A DNA stretch of 18,636 nucleotides from JAUNST01 sp964452285 (GCA_964452285.1 CAYVKW010000021.1:1-18636), one strand, 5' to 3'; positions 5,463-13,135 are shown, numbered from the stretch's first letter. Program-made: numbers and translations. The notes: generated by a model from the sequence alone, not told the origin.

Positions 5463-8219
5463 ATGCTTAAAAAAATTCTTCTTTCCGTTAGTCTCTTTAT
5501 CGCTTGCACTTTAAGCTGCGCTGCCACTATCAACGCCGCTTTCTCACCTTTAACCGAAAATGCTGGCACTACTGTGAGAGCCCAATTTCTTTCTGACACT
5601 ACTCCTCCTAGTCAGCCGATTTTAACCAATCCTAACCACAATCCTAAAGATTTTTGTCAACGTCGACCTGTTTTTACTTGGAAAGAATCAATTGATAATA
5701 TCGGCGTCACTAGTTACAGTTTTACTCTTACCGACAAAAAAGGTGCTAATACCTTTAGTTTTCATCGCACTTTCGATGCGCCTATCACCAATGCAGATTA
5801 TAAAGTCTGGTCTGAAAACGGTTATTGGTATTTGCAACTTGCCTCAGATTTAAATTGGAGCACTTACAATTGGTTTGTAACCGCTAGCGACGCCGCTGGT
5901 TACACCGCCACTAGCAGCACTTGGAGTTTCACTTTAGACGAAAATACGTGCACCTTTCAATGTGACCGCGACAGCACTATTGATGATATTCAATTTCTCT
6001 CTCCAGCCAGCGGCATTGTCGACACTCGCAAGCCGGCCATTGTTTTTACTTATCCCGAAACAGTCAAACCAACTTTGCTTAATCTCATTATCGACGATAC
6101 TACTATTATTTATGATGTCAATCTCACGAGCACTCATCACACTACTACTTACGACGTCTACCTTAATACCGCCAACAGAAAAATCACTTTCCAACCACAA
6201 GATTATTATTTACCCAACAAAAGTACTACTCCAGTTAGCTGGCAAATCAGAATTAAAGTGATTGACGAACATGGCTGCAGTTATACTACCGACAGTCACA
6301 CTCTGTCTTTAACCACTGATGCTATCCTAACCAATGAAGCCTTAGTCCCAACTCTTCTCACTCCCACCATTGATTACTCCACCTCCACTGCACAAATTAA
6401 TAGTTTTTCTTGGAACATTTGCGCCGCCGCCGACCAATTAGCTAGTCAAAATGTTTATTTAAATAATCAATTAGCTTTCACTTTAAACAATCAAAGCCTT
6501 TCTACTCCATCATATGATTTTAGCGTCAGCTCTGCTCCCACCAGTCTCTGTCAAGGTGATGGTACAGTTTTTCATCTTACTCTCAAAGATACTTCTTTAC
6601 TTTTGGTCAATGATCCACTTGATTTAGATGATTGGAATCGTTGGTCTATTCAGACCACCAACGCAGCTAATCTGCAAGCCAGCAGCCAAACTTGGCGCTT
6701 TCGCTATTTTCCTCAATCATTAGCCACTTATTCTTGGTGTACCAATCAAAACACCTGCGTCAGCGGCACGCTGAGTGAATGCAGCGCTAGCGGCCGCAAT
6801 TGCTATTATAATGACACTGCTGCCTGCAACGCGGCCGCCAGTGTCGATTGCAGCTCTGAGCCGCCACAAAAAACTTATTACTGGTGTCAAAATCAAAGTC
6901 AATGCGTCAGCGGCACCCTTGCCGATTGCCAAAAAACTGGCAAAAATTGTTATCTCAATCAAAGTGATCAAAGTGGCACCGGTTGTCTGCAGCATGCTCT
7001 GAATGATTGTGATAATCAAGCTTCATACTTCTGGTGTAGTACTGCCCAGACCTGCAATCTGACTGACTTTACCACTTGCGCTCAATCTGGCAAACCTTGT
7101 TATCGTCAAGAAGAACCAGGTCAAAGCTGTCCAGATATTGTCAAAAAAGATTGCGCCCCTATTGTTGCCACCATTAGTTCTGATTTCACTGGTTCTGACC
7201 GTACTCCTTTAAGTCCTTTAACCACTTTAATTGATGTCCCTATTAATTCTTTAGAAATTCTACAAAAGCTTGGCGTCAGCGAAAACTTCATTCAAACTTT
7301 AGAAACTCTCTCAGCCACAGTCTTCCCGGTTTTTTCCGTCATTCTCTTTTTGCCGCTCGGCTTATTAATTATCTTTTTTCCGCGTCCCAAAGGCAGAGTT
7401 TATGACCACAAAACTTTAACTCCTGTTCGCCATGCTTTAGTCGTTGTGCAAAACGAAGGCAATTTCGTCAAAGCTCAAATCACCGATGCCCAGGGTTTAT
7501 ACACTGGTTTTAAGCTTGCTCCTGGCCAATATCATTTACAAGTCAGTCATAGTCAATTTATTTTCCCTAGTTTGGCACCAAAAAACAAAATTGAATCCAC
7601 CAAAAACCACTATTTAGGCGAAAAATTTAAAGTTCGTTCAGAATTCTCTCCTAGTATCACCTATCAAATCCCTCTTGATTTTGATCCGCAAAAAAACCCA
7701 TTAGCACCAAAAAATGATTCTCCAGCAGCTTCGTCCGCCTCTTCTTCAATCAAATTTAGCCATCGTTTCTGGCACGCTTTTTATTCTCTTCTCAATTTTT
7801 GCACCCTTTTATGGTTAGTTAGTTTCTTCTGCGTCCTCATTTTCACCCTTTTTTATCCTATTCTGCTCAACTTTTTTGTTTTAGTTATTTATATTCTTGG
7901 CTTCATCCGCCGTCTTTTCGTCAATTTACATCGTGTCAATGTCACTGGTCGAGTTTTTACCAGCGACGGTCATGCAGCTAACAATTGTCAGCTGCAAATA
8001 GATTTGCTCGCTGGTCATCGACCAGCTGCCACCACTCTCACCAACCACCGCGGCTACTTTGAACTTTATTTGTCTCCAGCAGAAACTTACGTTTGTCGTA
8101 GCCGCGGCCACATTTTCTCCGAAATTGACGGCGACACTCCTCAAATCATCTTAGATTTTCACCGTGATTCCGCTCTCAATCTCGACTTAGTCATTAAAAC
8201 CGATCCTGACGCTCAATGA
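5463..8219 (+). CDS. Large membrane-anchored surface protein with six-Cys repeats and CarboxypepD_reg-like modules
   Basis: The 918-aa protein has no name I can assign. Order of parts: signal peptide (1 to about 26, cut near INA/AF); three Ig/FN3-like regions (about 30-160, 165-285 and 292-418; the first has TPPSQPILTNP, PVFTWKES and ASDAAGY); three six-cysteine repeats (423-463, 472-516, 522-564); a linker; a membrane helix (about 618-639); a CarboxypepD_reg-like beta-sandwich (644-735: GRVYD, ITDAQGLYTGFKLAPGQYHLQV); a membrane hairpin (773-815); and a second such module (825-905: VTGRVFTSDG, TNHRGYFELYL). Positive charges after helix 1 (PRPKGR) and after the hairpin (RRLF) put both C-terminal modules in the cytoplasm and the rest outside. 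The stop overlaps the next start (ATGA). The C-terminal half is paralogous to that of the next gene. Confidence 0.88.
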   Translation: MLKKILLSVSLFIACTLSCAATINAAFSPLTENAGTTVRAQFLSDTTPPSQPILTNPNHNPKDFCQRRPVFTWKESIDNIGVTSYSFTLTDKKGANTFSFHRTFDAPITNADYKVWSENGYWYLQLASDLNWSTYNWFVTASDAAGYTATSSTWSFTLDENTCTFQCDRDSTIDDIQFLSPASGIVDTRKPAIVFTYPETVKPTLLNLIIDDTTIIYDVNLTSTHHTTTYDVYLNTANRKITFQPQDYYLPNKSTTPVSWQIRIKVIDEHGCSYTTDSHTLSLTTDAILTNEALVPTLLTPTIDYSTSTAQINSFSWNICAAADQLASQNVYLNNQLAFTLNNQSLSTPSYDFSVSSAPTSLCQGDGTVFHLTLKDTSLLLVNDPLDLDDWNRWSIQTTNAANLQASSQTWRFRYFPQSLATYSWCTNQNTCVSGTLSECSASGRNCYYNDTAACNAAASVDCSSEPPQKTYYWCQNQSQCVSGTLADCQKTGKNCYLNQSDQSGTGCLQHALNDCDNQASYFWCSTAQTCNLTDFTTCAQSGKPCYRQEEPGQSCPDIVKKDCAPIVATISSDFTGSDRTPLSPLTTLIDVPINSLEILQKLGVSENFIQTLETLSATVFPVFSVILFLPLGLLIIFFPRPKGRVYDHKTLTPVRHALVVVQNEGNFVKAQITDAQGLYTGFKLAPGQYHLQVSHSQFIFPSLAPKNKIESTKNHYLGEKFKVRSEFSPSITYQIPLDFDPQKNPLAPKNDSPAASSASSSIKFSHRFWHAFYSLLNFCTLLWLVSFFCVLIFTLFYPILLNFFVLVIYILGFIRRLFVNLHRVNVTGRVFTSDGHAANNCQLQIDLLAGHRPAATTLTNHRGYFELYLSPAETYVCRSRGHIFSEIDGDTPQIILDFHRDSALNLDLVIKTDPDAQ

Positions 8220-9739
8220 TAAAAAGATTCTATCCTAACCAGCTTTTTCTTCCTTTTCTGTTTTTCTTTGCGTTTTTTTCTCTAGCACTTTTTTGTGTCT
8301 CCTCTTTTTTCGATGTTCAAGCTCAAACTCAAACACCATTGACTGTCACCAATAATCCCATTAATGAGGATAATCGCACTGCTTACCGTGCTATTTTTAC
8401 TTGGGCTTTACCAAAGTCAGCTCATGTCGACACTTTAGATCGCTTTACTCTTTTTATTGATGACAAGCCATTTTTCGATCAGATATCTAATCAAGAAGTG
8501 GAAACTTCCACTTACAGTTTATTGATTGACAATTCCAGTCAACAATACCAACTTATCTTCGAAAGTAATTTTTCTCTCGGTGATCATACTTGGCAAGTTT
8601 TTGGTTATCAAGCCGACGATCAACTTTTGTTCACTTCAACTAGCAACATTTTCACCGTTGACCAAACGCAAGTTTCTCTTCCAGTTATCGCCAATTCCTA
8701 TTCTACACAGTTCAAGCAAGCTTTATTTACCACTTTCACGCGTCTAAGTTTTTTTGTTACCACCGTCGCTAGCAGTATTTTTATCATTCTTTTCGTTCTT
8801 TTCTTATTTTTAGATTTTATCACTTCCAAAACTTTGGATCATTTTCTCAAAAAGATTTTCTTTCCCGACACTAAAGTTTTTTTAGCTGGTTTTGTTTTTG
8901 ACACTGCCAGCAATAATGGCGTTCCCTTTGTCAGACTCACTTTCAGCAGTCTCAAAAAAGACGCCGCCAACAATCCACTTATAGAAGAAACAGTGGTCAG
9001 CGATGTGGACGGACTATATCAAGCTGTGCATTTGCCAGTGGGTAAATATTTAGTCAAAGCCGTTCGACCTGGCTATCTTTTTCCCAGCCAAAAAAATCGT
9101 CCCGATTTTACTACCACTGCTGATTTTTACCAAGGAGAGACTTTACTAGTGCGCCAAAATAATCAAGCTTTACATCCGCAAGTTCCCCTTGATCCCATCG
9201 TTAATGCTCGTCATCAGTTTTCCTGGCTTTCTTTCCGCTCGCAATTTTGGCGCACCTGGATCAATCTCCAGCAACATCAAAGCATCTTAGAGTCCGTGCT
9301 TTTCTGTCTTTCCTTATGGCAACTTTACCTTCATCCCAGTTGGCTTTTCATTTTTATCAGTCTTTTTTACGCTCTTCTACTTCTCAATCGCCTTTTTCAG
9401 CAACTTCGTCCACCGTCTTTGCAAGGTCTAGTCATCGATCAAGACGGTCAGCCTTTAGCCAATGCCATTGTCGAACTTTACAATAACACTACCCGTCAAC
9501 TTTTAGGCGTCCAATTAAGCAATTCTCATGGTCGTTTCCAATTTTCTCTTCGTCCCGACACTTACTATCTCAGCGTTAAAAAAAACGGTTACATCAATAA
9601 AAACGATCTTTTAACCCAAGACGAAACTGCCAAAGTCACCTTTATCAAAAAATCTCTTCACCCAATTTTGGAAATGCAAATCGCTCCCACTCTCACTCAA
9701 GATTATTTCTTCGAAAAAACTCCAGATCAATCAAAATAA
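8216..9739 (+). CDS. Membrane protein with Ig-like ectodomain and two CarboxypepD_reg-like modules
   Basis: The 507-aa protein has no gene name I recognise. A signal peptide (residues 1-36, cut near VQA/QTQ) precedes an Ig/FN3-like ectodomain (about 40-165, with AIFTWALP and GDHTWQVFGYQAD). A membrane helix lies at about 177-201. A carboxypeptidase-regulatory-like module follows (220-330: GFVFDTASNNGVPFVRLTF, SDVDGLYQAVHLPVGKYLVKAVRPGYLFPS). Then come a membrane hairpin (about 358-391) and a second module (402-488: LQGLVIDQDGQPLANAIVEL, SNSHGRFQFSL). The layout after the ectodomain repeats that of the upstream 918-aa protein, including the FPS...Y-x-GE...PLD stretch after module one. The cysteine repeats are missing. 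The start overlaps the upstream stop by four bases. The gene ends 12 bp from cmk, which faces it. Confidence 0.88.
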   Translation: MIKRFYPNQLFLPFLFFFAFFSLALFCVSSFFDVQAQTQTPLTVTNNPINEDNRTAYRAIFTWALPKSAHVDTLDRFTLFIDDKPFFDQISNQEVETSTYSLLIDNSSQQYQLIFESNFSLGDHTWQVFGYQADDQLLFTSTSNIFTVDQTQVSLPVIANSYSTQFKQALFTTFTRLSFFVTTVASSIFIILFVLFLFLDFITSKTLDHFLKKIFFPDTKVFLAGFVFDTASNNGVPFVRLTFSSLKKDAANNPLIEETVVSDVDGLYQAVHLPVGKYLVKAVRPGYLFPSQKNRPDFTTTADFYQGETLLVRQNNQALHPQVPLDPIVNARHQFSWLSFRSQFWRTWINLQQHQSILESVLFCLSLWQLYLHPSWLFIFISLFYALLLLNRLFQQLRPPSLQGLVIDQDGQPLANAIVELYNNTTRQLLGVQLSNSHGRFQFSLRPDTYYLSVKKNGYINKNDLLTQDETAKVTFIKKSLHPILEMQIAPTLTQDYFFEKTPDQSK

Positions 9740-9751
9740 ATATCCCACTCT

Positions 9752-10459
9752 CTACACACTTTTTTGGTGCGCTTGCACTAAGCCAACGATATTAGCAACC
9801 ACCGTTTCCACAGCCAAATTAGTAGTATCCACCACAATCGCATCTGGAACGATGATTAACGGATCGATTTCCCGTTTCATATCTAGGTCATCTCTTTCCA
9901 TCACTTGCCTTTTTACTGTTTCAATGTCTAAATCTTGATCAATATTTTGATTTTGCGCCAATCTTCGTCGCGCTCTTTCTTCCAAGTCCGCTGTCAAATA
10001 TAGCTTCAAATGCGCATTTGGCAACACCCGCAAGCCAATATCTCTACCTTCCATTACTACGTTAAATTTCTCAGCAATGTTTTGCTGTTTCTCCACTAGA
10101 ACCTTACGCACCAGCGGCAAAGTTGCCACTTTTGACGCCGCCTCGCTCACTTTCTGTGTTCGAATTTTATCCGACACGTCTTCACCATTCAAACTCACCA
10201 AAGTAATCAGATTCCCTTTTTCATCCAAACTATTTTCCAAATGAAAATCAGCTGCTTGTAATTTAGCTACAATTTTATCTTGATTATTCAAGCTAATTTC
10301 TTCACCATTTTCCAGCGCCAACAGACCTGCCGTCCGATACATCGCTCCTGTATCCACATAGAGAAAATGTAAATCTGCTGCCAGCATCTTTGCCACCGTC
10401 CCTTTACCTGCCGCCACCGGTCCGTCAATGGCAATCTGAAAAAAATGATTTTTTGTCAT
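9752..10459 (-). CDS. cmk: Cytidylate kinase
   Basis: This cytosolic kinase phosphorylates CMP and dCMP with ATP. The 235-aa protein has the P-loop GPVAAGKGT (Lys19) and DTGAMYR. The CMP-binding segment follows (LNGEDVSDKIRT, VSEAASKVATLPLVR), then VMEGRDIGLRVLPNAHLKLYLTA with the conserved Arg-Asp. The lid is ERARRRL...MERDDLDMKREIDPL, and the end is DAIVVDTT. The length is normal. The usual GxSGSGK of the P-loop appears as GPVAAGK, which keeps the needed Gly and Lys. The ATG at 10459 lies about 4 bases after the start expected from an extended -10 box, so the mRNA should be almost leaderless. It sits behind smpB, from which a weak terminator separates it. Confidence 0.96.
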   Translation of the reverse strand: MTKNHFFQIAIDGPVAAGKGTVAKMLAADLHFLYVDTGAMYRTAGLLALENGEEISLNNQDKIVAKLQAADFHLENSLDEKGNLITLVSLNGEDVSDKIRTQKVSEAASKVATLPLVRKVLVEKQQNIAEKFNVVMEGRDIGLRVLPNAHLKLYLTADLEERARRRLAQNQNIDQDLDIETVKRQVMERDDLDMKREIDPLIIVPDAIVVDTTNLAVETVVANIVGLVQAHQKSV

Positions 10460-10469
10460 ACAAAAGCGT

Positions 10470-10478
10470 ATTGTATCA
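10470..10478 (-). promoter_or_regulatory. Extended -10 promoter of cmk
   Basis: TGATACAAT on the minus strand is an extended -10 element. The predicted start is about 10463, four bases before the ATG. No good -35 is visible. Confidence 0.55.
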
Positions 10479-10490
10479 TAAGGCTGCGTA

Positions 10491-10513
10491 AAAAAAATAA
10501 CTATCGTTATTTA
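10491..10513 (-). terminator. Probable intrinsic terminator of smpB
   Basis: Read on the minus strand, AAATAAC, a GATA loop and GTTATTT form a 7-bp stem that runs into a T-run of about eight. The stem is AT-rich and so weak, but it lies 16 bases after the smpB stop and just before the cmk promoter. Confidence 0.5.
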
Positions 10514-10528
10514 TTTTCCGTCCCAAAT

Positions 10529-10960
10529 TTATTCTCCTCGTTGCGCCTCGCGTCGTAAATCCCTCTCTTTAATTTTGGCCCGTTTTTCAAACTGTTTTCG
10601 CCCCCGACCAACGCCGATCTTTAATTTCACTCGTCGGCCAACTAAATCAAAAGATATCGGCACCAAAGTCAGACCTTTTTGCGCCATTTTCTCTTCCAAC
10701 GCGCAAATTTCATGTTTTTTCAACAGTAATTTGCGCGTCCTTTTCGGTTCGTAATCACGATTATCAGCATATTTATAAGGACTAATTTGCGCATTGAGCA
10801 GCACGGCTTCACCGTCCACAATTTGCACAAAACTCCCAGTCAGACTACCACTTTTCTGGCGCAAACTTTTTACTTCAGCTCCAGATAAAACCACACCCGC
10901 TATTATCGTACTTAAAATTTCATAATCGTAACTAACTCTTTTATTTAACAAAAGCGACAT
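10529..10960 (-). CDS. smpB: SsrA-binding protein SmpB
   Basis: SmpB carries tmRNA to stalled ribosomes for trans-translation. The 143-aa protein has the family order: LNKRVSYDYEIL, AGVVLSGAEVKSLRQKSGSLTGSFVQI, AVLLNAQISPYKYADNRDYEPKRTRKLLL, GLTLVPISF, and GRRVKLKIGVGRGRKQFEKRAKIKERDLRRE with the basic tail that reads mRNA. A GTG at 10966 is in frame, but it overlaps the sequence just after the -10 box. I chose the ATG at 10960, which is about 2 bases from the predicted transcript start. The length suits the family. It is divergent from hup. No tmRNA gene is visible in this window. Confidence 0.96.
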   Translation of the reverse strand: MSLLLNKRVSYDYEILSTIIAGVVLSGAEVKSLRQKSGSLTGSFVQIVDGEAVLLNAQISPYKYADNRDYEPKRTRKLLLKKHEICALEEKMAQKGLTLVPISFDLVGRRVKLKIGVGRGRKQFEKRAKIKERDLRREAQRGE

Positions 10961-10968
10961 ATACACTT

Positions 10969-10977
10969 ATTATAACA
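10969..10977 (-). promoter_or_regulatory. Extended -10 promoter of smpB
   Basis: TGTTATAAT on the minus strand is a full extended -10 box. The predicted start near 10962 makes the smpB mRNA essentially leaderless. The -35 region is poor. Confidence 0.65.
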
Positions 10978-11001
10978 TTAAATCAACTTAAAAATTCCCC
11001 C

Positions 11002-11029
11002 TTGACACCGCCAAAAAATATTATACACT
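11002..11029 (+). promoter_or_regulatory. Promoter of hup
   Basis: A perfect TTGACA (11002-11007) is followed after 16 bases by TACACT (11024-11029). The predicted start near 11036 gives a leader of about 50 bases that holds a hairpin and a Shine-Dalgarno site. Confidence 0.6.
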
Positions 11030-11049
11030 ATCAAGCACAAAGATAATTA

Positions 11050-11067
11050 TTGCTTGCAGTCAAGCAA
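11050..11067 (+). promoter_or_regulatory. Leader hairpin or operator just before the hup ribosome-binding site
   Basis: TTGCTTG (11050-11056) and CAAGCAA (11061-11067) pair perfectly around a four-base loop. The Shine-Dalgarno AAGAAAGG (11071-11078) starts four bases later. It could be an RNA hairpin that affects initiation or a protein-binding inverted repeat. Confidence 0.5.
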
Positions 11068-11086
11068 AATAAGAAAGGTTGAGCTC

Positions 11087-11362
11087 ATGACCAAAAGTCA
11101 ACTCATTGGCTTAGTTGCCAAAAAGTCACGCATGTCCAAACGGGCAGCAGAAGAAGTAATTGATTTACTTTTTTCAGAAATGTCTCGTTCTTTAGTGAAA
11201 GGCGAAAAAGTGGTCCTTTCCAATTTTGGCACTTTTTACATCAGCAAAGTCAAAGACAAACAAGTTGTGCCTTTTGGTGAAGAAACCAAACGCCAGACTA
11301 TTAAAGCTCACAAGGTCGTCAATTTCCGTCCAGGAAAATCCTTGAAAAAAGAAGTTTGGTAA
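11087..11362 (+). CDS. hup: HU-family DNA-binding protein
   Basis: HU dimers bend and compact DNA in the nucleoid. The 91-aa protein is full length: MTKSQLIGLVAKKSRMSKRAAEEVIDLLFSEM forms the helical dimerisation base, VVLSNFGTFYISK is the beta-sheet signature, and NFRPGKSLKK follows the DNA-binding arm. The arm itself (VKDKQVVPFGEETKRQTIKAHKV) lacks the usual Arg-Asn-Pro tip and carries KRQTIKA where RNPxTGE normally stands, so the DNA-intercalating proline seems to be missing. The ATG at 11087 is set by AAGAAAGG eight bases upstream and by homology; a TTG further up is not credible. A strong terminator follows the gene. Unlike many neighbours it has a proper leader of about 50 bases. Confidence 0.93.
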   Translation: MTKSQLIGLVAKKSRMSKRAAEEVIDLLFSEMSRSLVKGEKVVLSNFGTFYISKVKDKQVVPFGEETKRQTIKAHKVVNFRPGKSLKKEVW

Positions 11363-11386
11363 ATCTTTCTTTTTTAGCCTAAAATT

Positions 11387-11414
11387 AAAACCGACGTTTC
11401 TACGTCGGTTTTTT
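11387..11414 (+). terminator. Intrinsic terminator of hup
   Basis: CCGACGT and ACGTCGG pair over 7 bp around TTCT, extended by A-T pairs, and six T follow (11409-11414). The promoter of rpmG begins two bases later. Confidence 0.9.
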
Positions 11415-11415
11415 A

Positions 11416-11424
11416 TGGTATAAT
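11416..11424 (+). promoter_or_regulatory. Extended -10 promoter of rpmG
   Basis: TGGTATAAT is a full extended -10 box. At normal spacing the -35 would lie inside the hup terminator hairpin and has no match, so the promoter probably depends on the extended element. The leader is about 40 bases. Confidence 0.65.
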
Positions 11425-11469
11425 AGTCAATCTTAAATCTTAATTGACTTTTTGAGGTGAAAGGAATTT

Positions 11470-11673
11470 ATGGCCAGCAAGAAAAAAGGTCCACGACAGC
11501 TAATCGGTTTACAATGCAGTCAATGCAAAAGTTTTGGCTACGTGACTTCTTATAATCGTAATAATGAAATCGCTAAAAAACAAGCCGGCGAAAAGGAAAC
11601 TTTTCCTTTGCGCAAATATTGCAGCAAATGTCGTCAGCACACCATCCATAAAGCGATGAAGAAATTAAAGTAA
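11470..11673 (+). CDS. rpmG: Large ribosomal subunit protein bL33
   Basis: bL33 is a small protein of the 50S subunit near the E site. The 67-aa product starts MASKKKGPRQLIGLQC and has a four-cysteine zinc ribbon: CSQC (16 and 19) and CSKC (51 and 54), followed by RQHTIHKAMKK. All zinc ligands are present, so this is the zinc-binding paralogue type. It is about a dozen residues longer than the usual 49-55, the extra length lying between the two pairs (around NNEIAKKQAGEKETF). GAGGTGA (11454-11460) and AAAGGA (11460-11465) form a strong ribosome-binding region before the ATG. It has its own promoter and terminator. Confidence 0.93.
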   Translation: MASKKKGPRQLIGLQCSQCKSFGYVTSYNRNNEIAKKQAGEKETFPLRKYCSKCRQHTIHKAMKKLK

Positions 11674-11690
11674 TTAATTAAGTTCTATTC

Positions 11691-11730
11691 GCCCCTTTCT
11701 CTAGCAATAGAGAAGGGGGCTTTATTTTTT
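11691..11730 (+). terminator. Strong intrinsic terminator of rpmG
   Basis: GCCCCTTTCTCT and AGAGAAGGGGGC pair over 12 bp (one G-T) around a six-base loop. TTTATTTTTT follows. It ends 16 bases before the next start codon. Confidence 0.93.
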
Positions 11731-11746
11731 AGAAAGTAAAAATTTT

Positions 11747-13135
11747 ATGTCCAGTTCCGATAACAATTCCCAACAAGCCTTCCTCGGCCAAACTCCGATC
11801 AAAAAATTACTCTGGCAAATGTCTTTGCCTATGATTATCGCTATGACCGTCAATGCTTTATATGGCATCGTCGATCGCGCTTTTGTTGGCAATTTACCTA
11901 ATGTCGGTGCTATGGCAATTGCTGGCGTTGGTATTGTCCAACCTGCTAGCATTTTTGCTTTCGCTATCGCCATGTTGACCGGTAGCGGTACTGGCATTCT
12001 CATTTCTTTAGCTCTAGGCAAAAAGAAGCTCTCAGAAGCCCAAAATATTTTCAATAACGGTGTTGAGCTCAATTTATTCCTTTCCGTTATCACTACTCTT
12101 CTTTTTGCCGTCTTCATGCGCCCCTTAATCAATTTTCTCGGCGCCGACAGCCAGACTTTCGCTTTCGCTTATGATTATTCTGCCATCGTCATTTGGGGCT
12201 TTCTTTGTAGTGGTTTAGCTTTTTGCCTCACTTTCGTCATGCGTTCTCTTGGCGACCCCAAAACCGCCACTATCTTCATGGTTATAAGCAGTTTAATTAA
12301 CGTCGCTCTTGATTACATTTTCATGTTCGTTTTCGATTTTGGTATTGCCGGCGCCGCCTGGGCTACCGTCATTGCTCAAACCGTTAACGCACTTTTATGT
12401 TGTTTTTACTTCTGGCGTCACCAAGAAACGCTCACCTTTCCTTATCCCAATTTCCGTCCCAATTGGCAAGTTTATCGTCGTCTTTCAGCCGCCGGTGTCG
12501 CTGGTTTTTCTACTCAAATGGCTTCCGCTTTGATCGCTCTTATCGCTAATAATACTCTTTTGAGTGTCGGCGGCAATTTAGCTGTTGGCGCCATGACTAT
12601 CATTAATACTTTATCTATGCTTTTCGTTTTACCTTTGGTCGGTGTTAGTCAAGGATTGCAGCCAATTATTGGCTATAACTATGGCGCCAAAAATTACCAA
12701 CGCGTCCGCGAAAGTTTATTTGCCGCCGTCAAATTGATGTTCATTTTTTCCACCGCGGCTTTTATTTTAGTCCAAGTTTTTCCGCAATTTTGGGCTCGGC
12801 TCTTTACTAGTGATCCGCAATTACTTGATCTCACTGTCCGCGGCCTCCGGATTTTTTGTTCCACTATCATCTTCTTACCGATTTACTTCATCTGCTCCAA
12901 CTATTATCAGTTTATCGGCCGCGGCCTTATGGCCGGTATTCTCTCTCTCCTGCGCCAAATTATCATTTGGACTCCTGTTCTCCTCATTTGCGCCCGTTTT
13001 TTTGGTTTAGACGGAGTCTGGTGGTCTGGTCCAGTCGCCGATACAATTTCCACCGTTATCGTTGCCCTTATTTTTAGCCGCAGCTACAAAAATCTCAAAA
13101 AACAAATTAATACCTCTGCAGTCCTTAGCGTTTAA
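11747..13135 (+). CDS. MATE family multidrug/organic-cation efflux transporter
   Basis: The 462-aa protein is an inner-membrane antiporter of the MATE superfamily, which exports drugs or metabolites in exchange for Na+ or H+. About twelve membrane segments are visible in two similar halves. Family motifs are LLWQMSLPMIIAMTVNALYGIVDRAFVG in helix 1, LTGSGTGILISLALGKKK, MRSLGDPKTATIFMVISSLINVALDYIFMF, and in the second half LVGVSQGLQPIIGYNYGAKNYQRVRESL. The last motif points to the bacterial NorM/MepA/DinF side of the family; the substrate cannot be read from sequence. The ATG at 11747 has no Shine-Dalgarno site, and I see no promoter in the 16 bases after the rpmG terminator, so it may depend on read-through. 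The stop abuts the dgkA promoter. Confidence 0.93.
   Translation: MSSSDNNSQQAFLGQTPIKKLLWQMSLPMIIAMTVNALYGIVDRAFVGNLPNVGAMAIAGVGIVQPASIFAFAIAMLTGSGTGILISLALGKKKLSEAQNIFNNGVELNLFLSVITTLLFAVFMRPLINFLGADSQTFAFAYDYSAIVIWGFLCSGLAFCLTFVMRSLGDPKTATIFMVISSLINVALDYIFMFVFDFGIAGAAWATVIAQTVNALLCCFYFWRHQETLTFPYPNFRPNWQVYRRLSAAGVAGFSTQMASALIALIANNTLLSVGGNLAVGAMTIINTLSMLFVLPLVGVSQGLQPIIGYNYGAKNYQRVRESLFAAVKLMFIFSTAAFILVQVFPQFWARLFTSDPQLLDLTVRGLRIFCSTIIFLPIYFICSNYYQFIGRGLMAGILSLLRQIIIWTPVLLICARFFGLDGVWWSGPVADTISTVIVALIFSRSYKNLKKQINTSAVLSV

Noticed and set aside
5463..5535. Lipoprotein signal (lipobox) in the 918-aa protein
   Set aside because: Cysteines occur in the signal region (IAC, LSC), but neither has a proper lipobox residue pattern; signal peptidase I cleavage after INA fits better.
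11054..11086. TTG start that would lengthen HU by 11 residues
   Set aside because: The extension has no HU homology and spans the leader hairpin and the Shine-Dalgarno site of the ATG at 11087.
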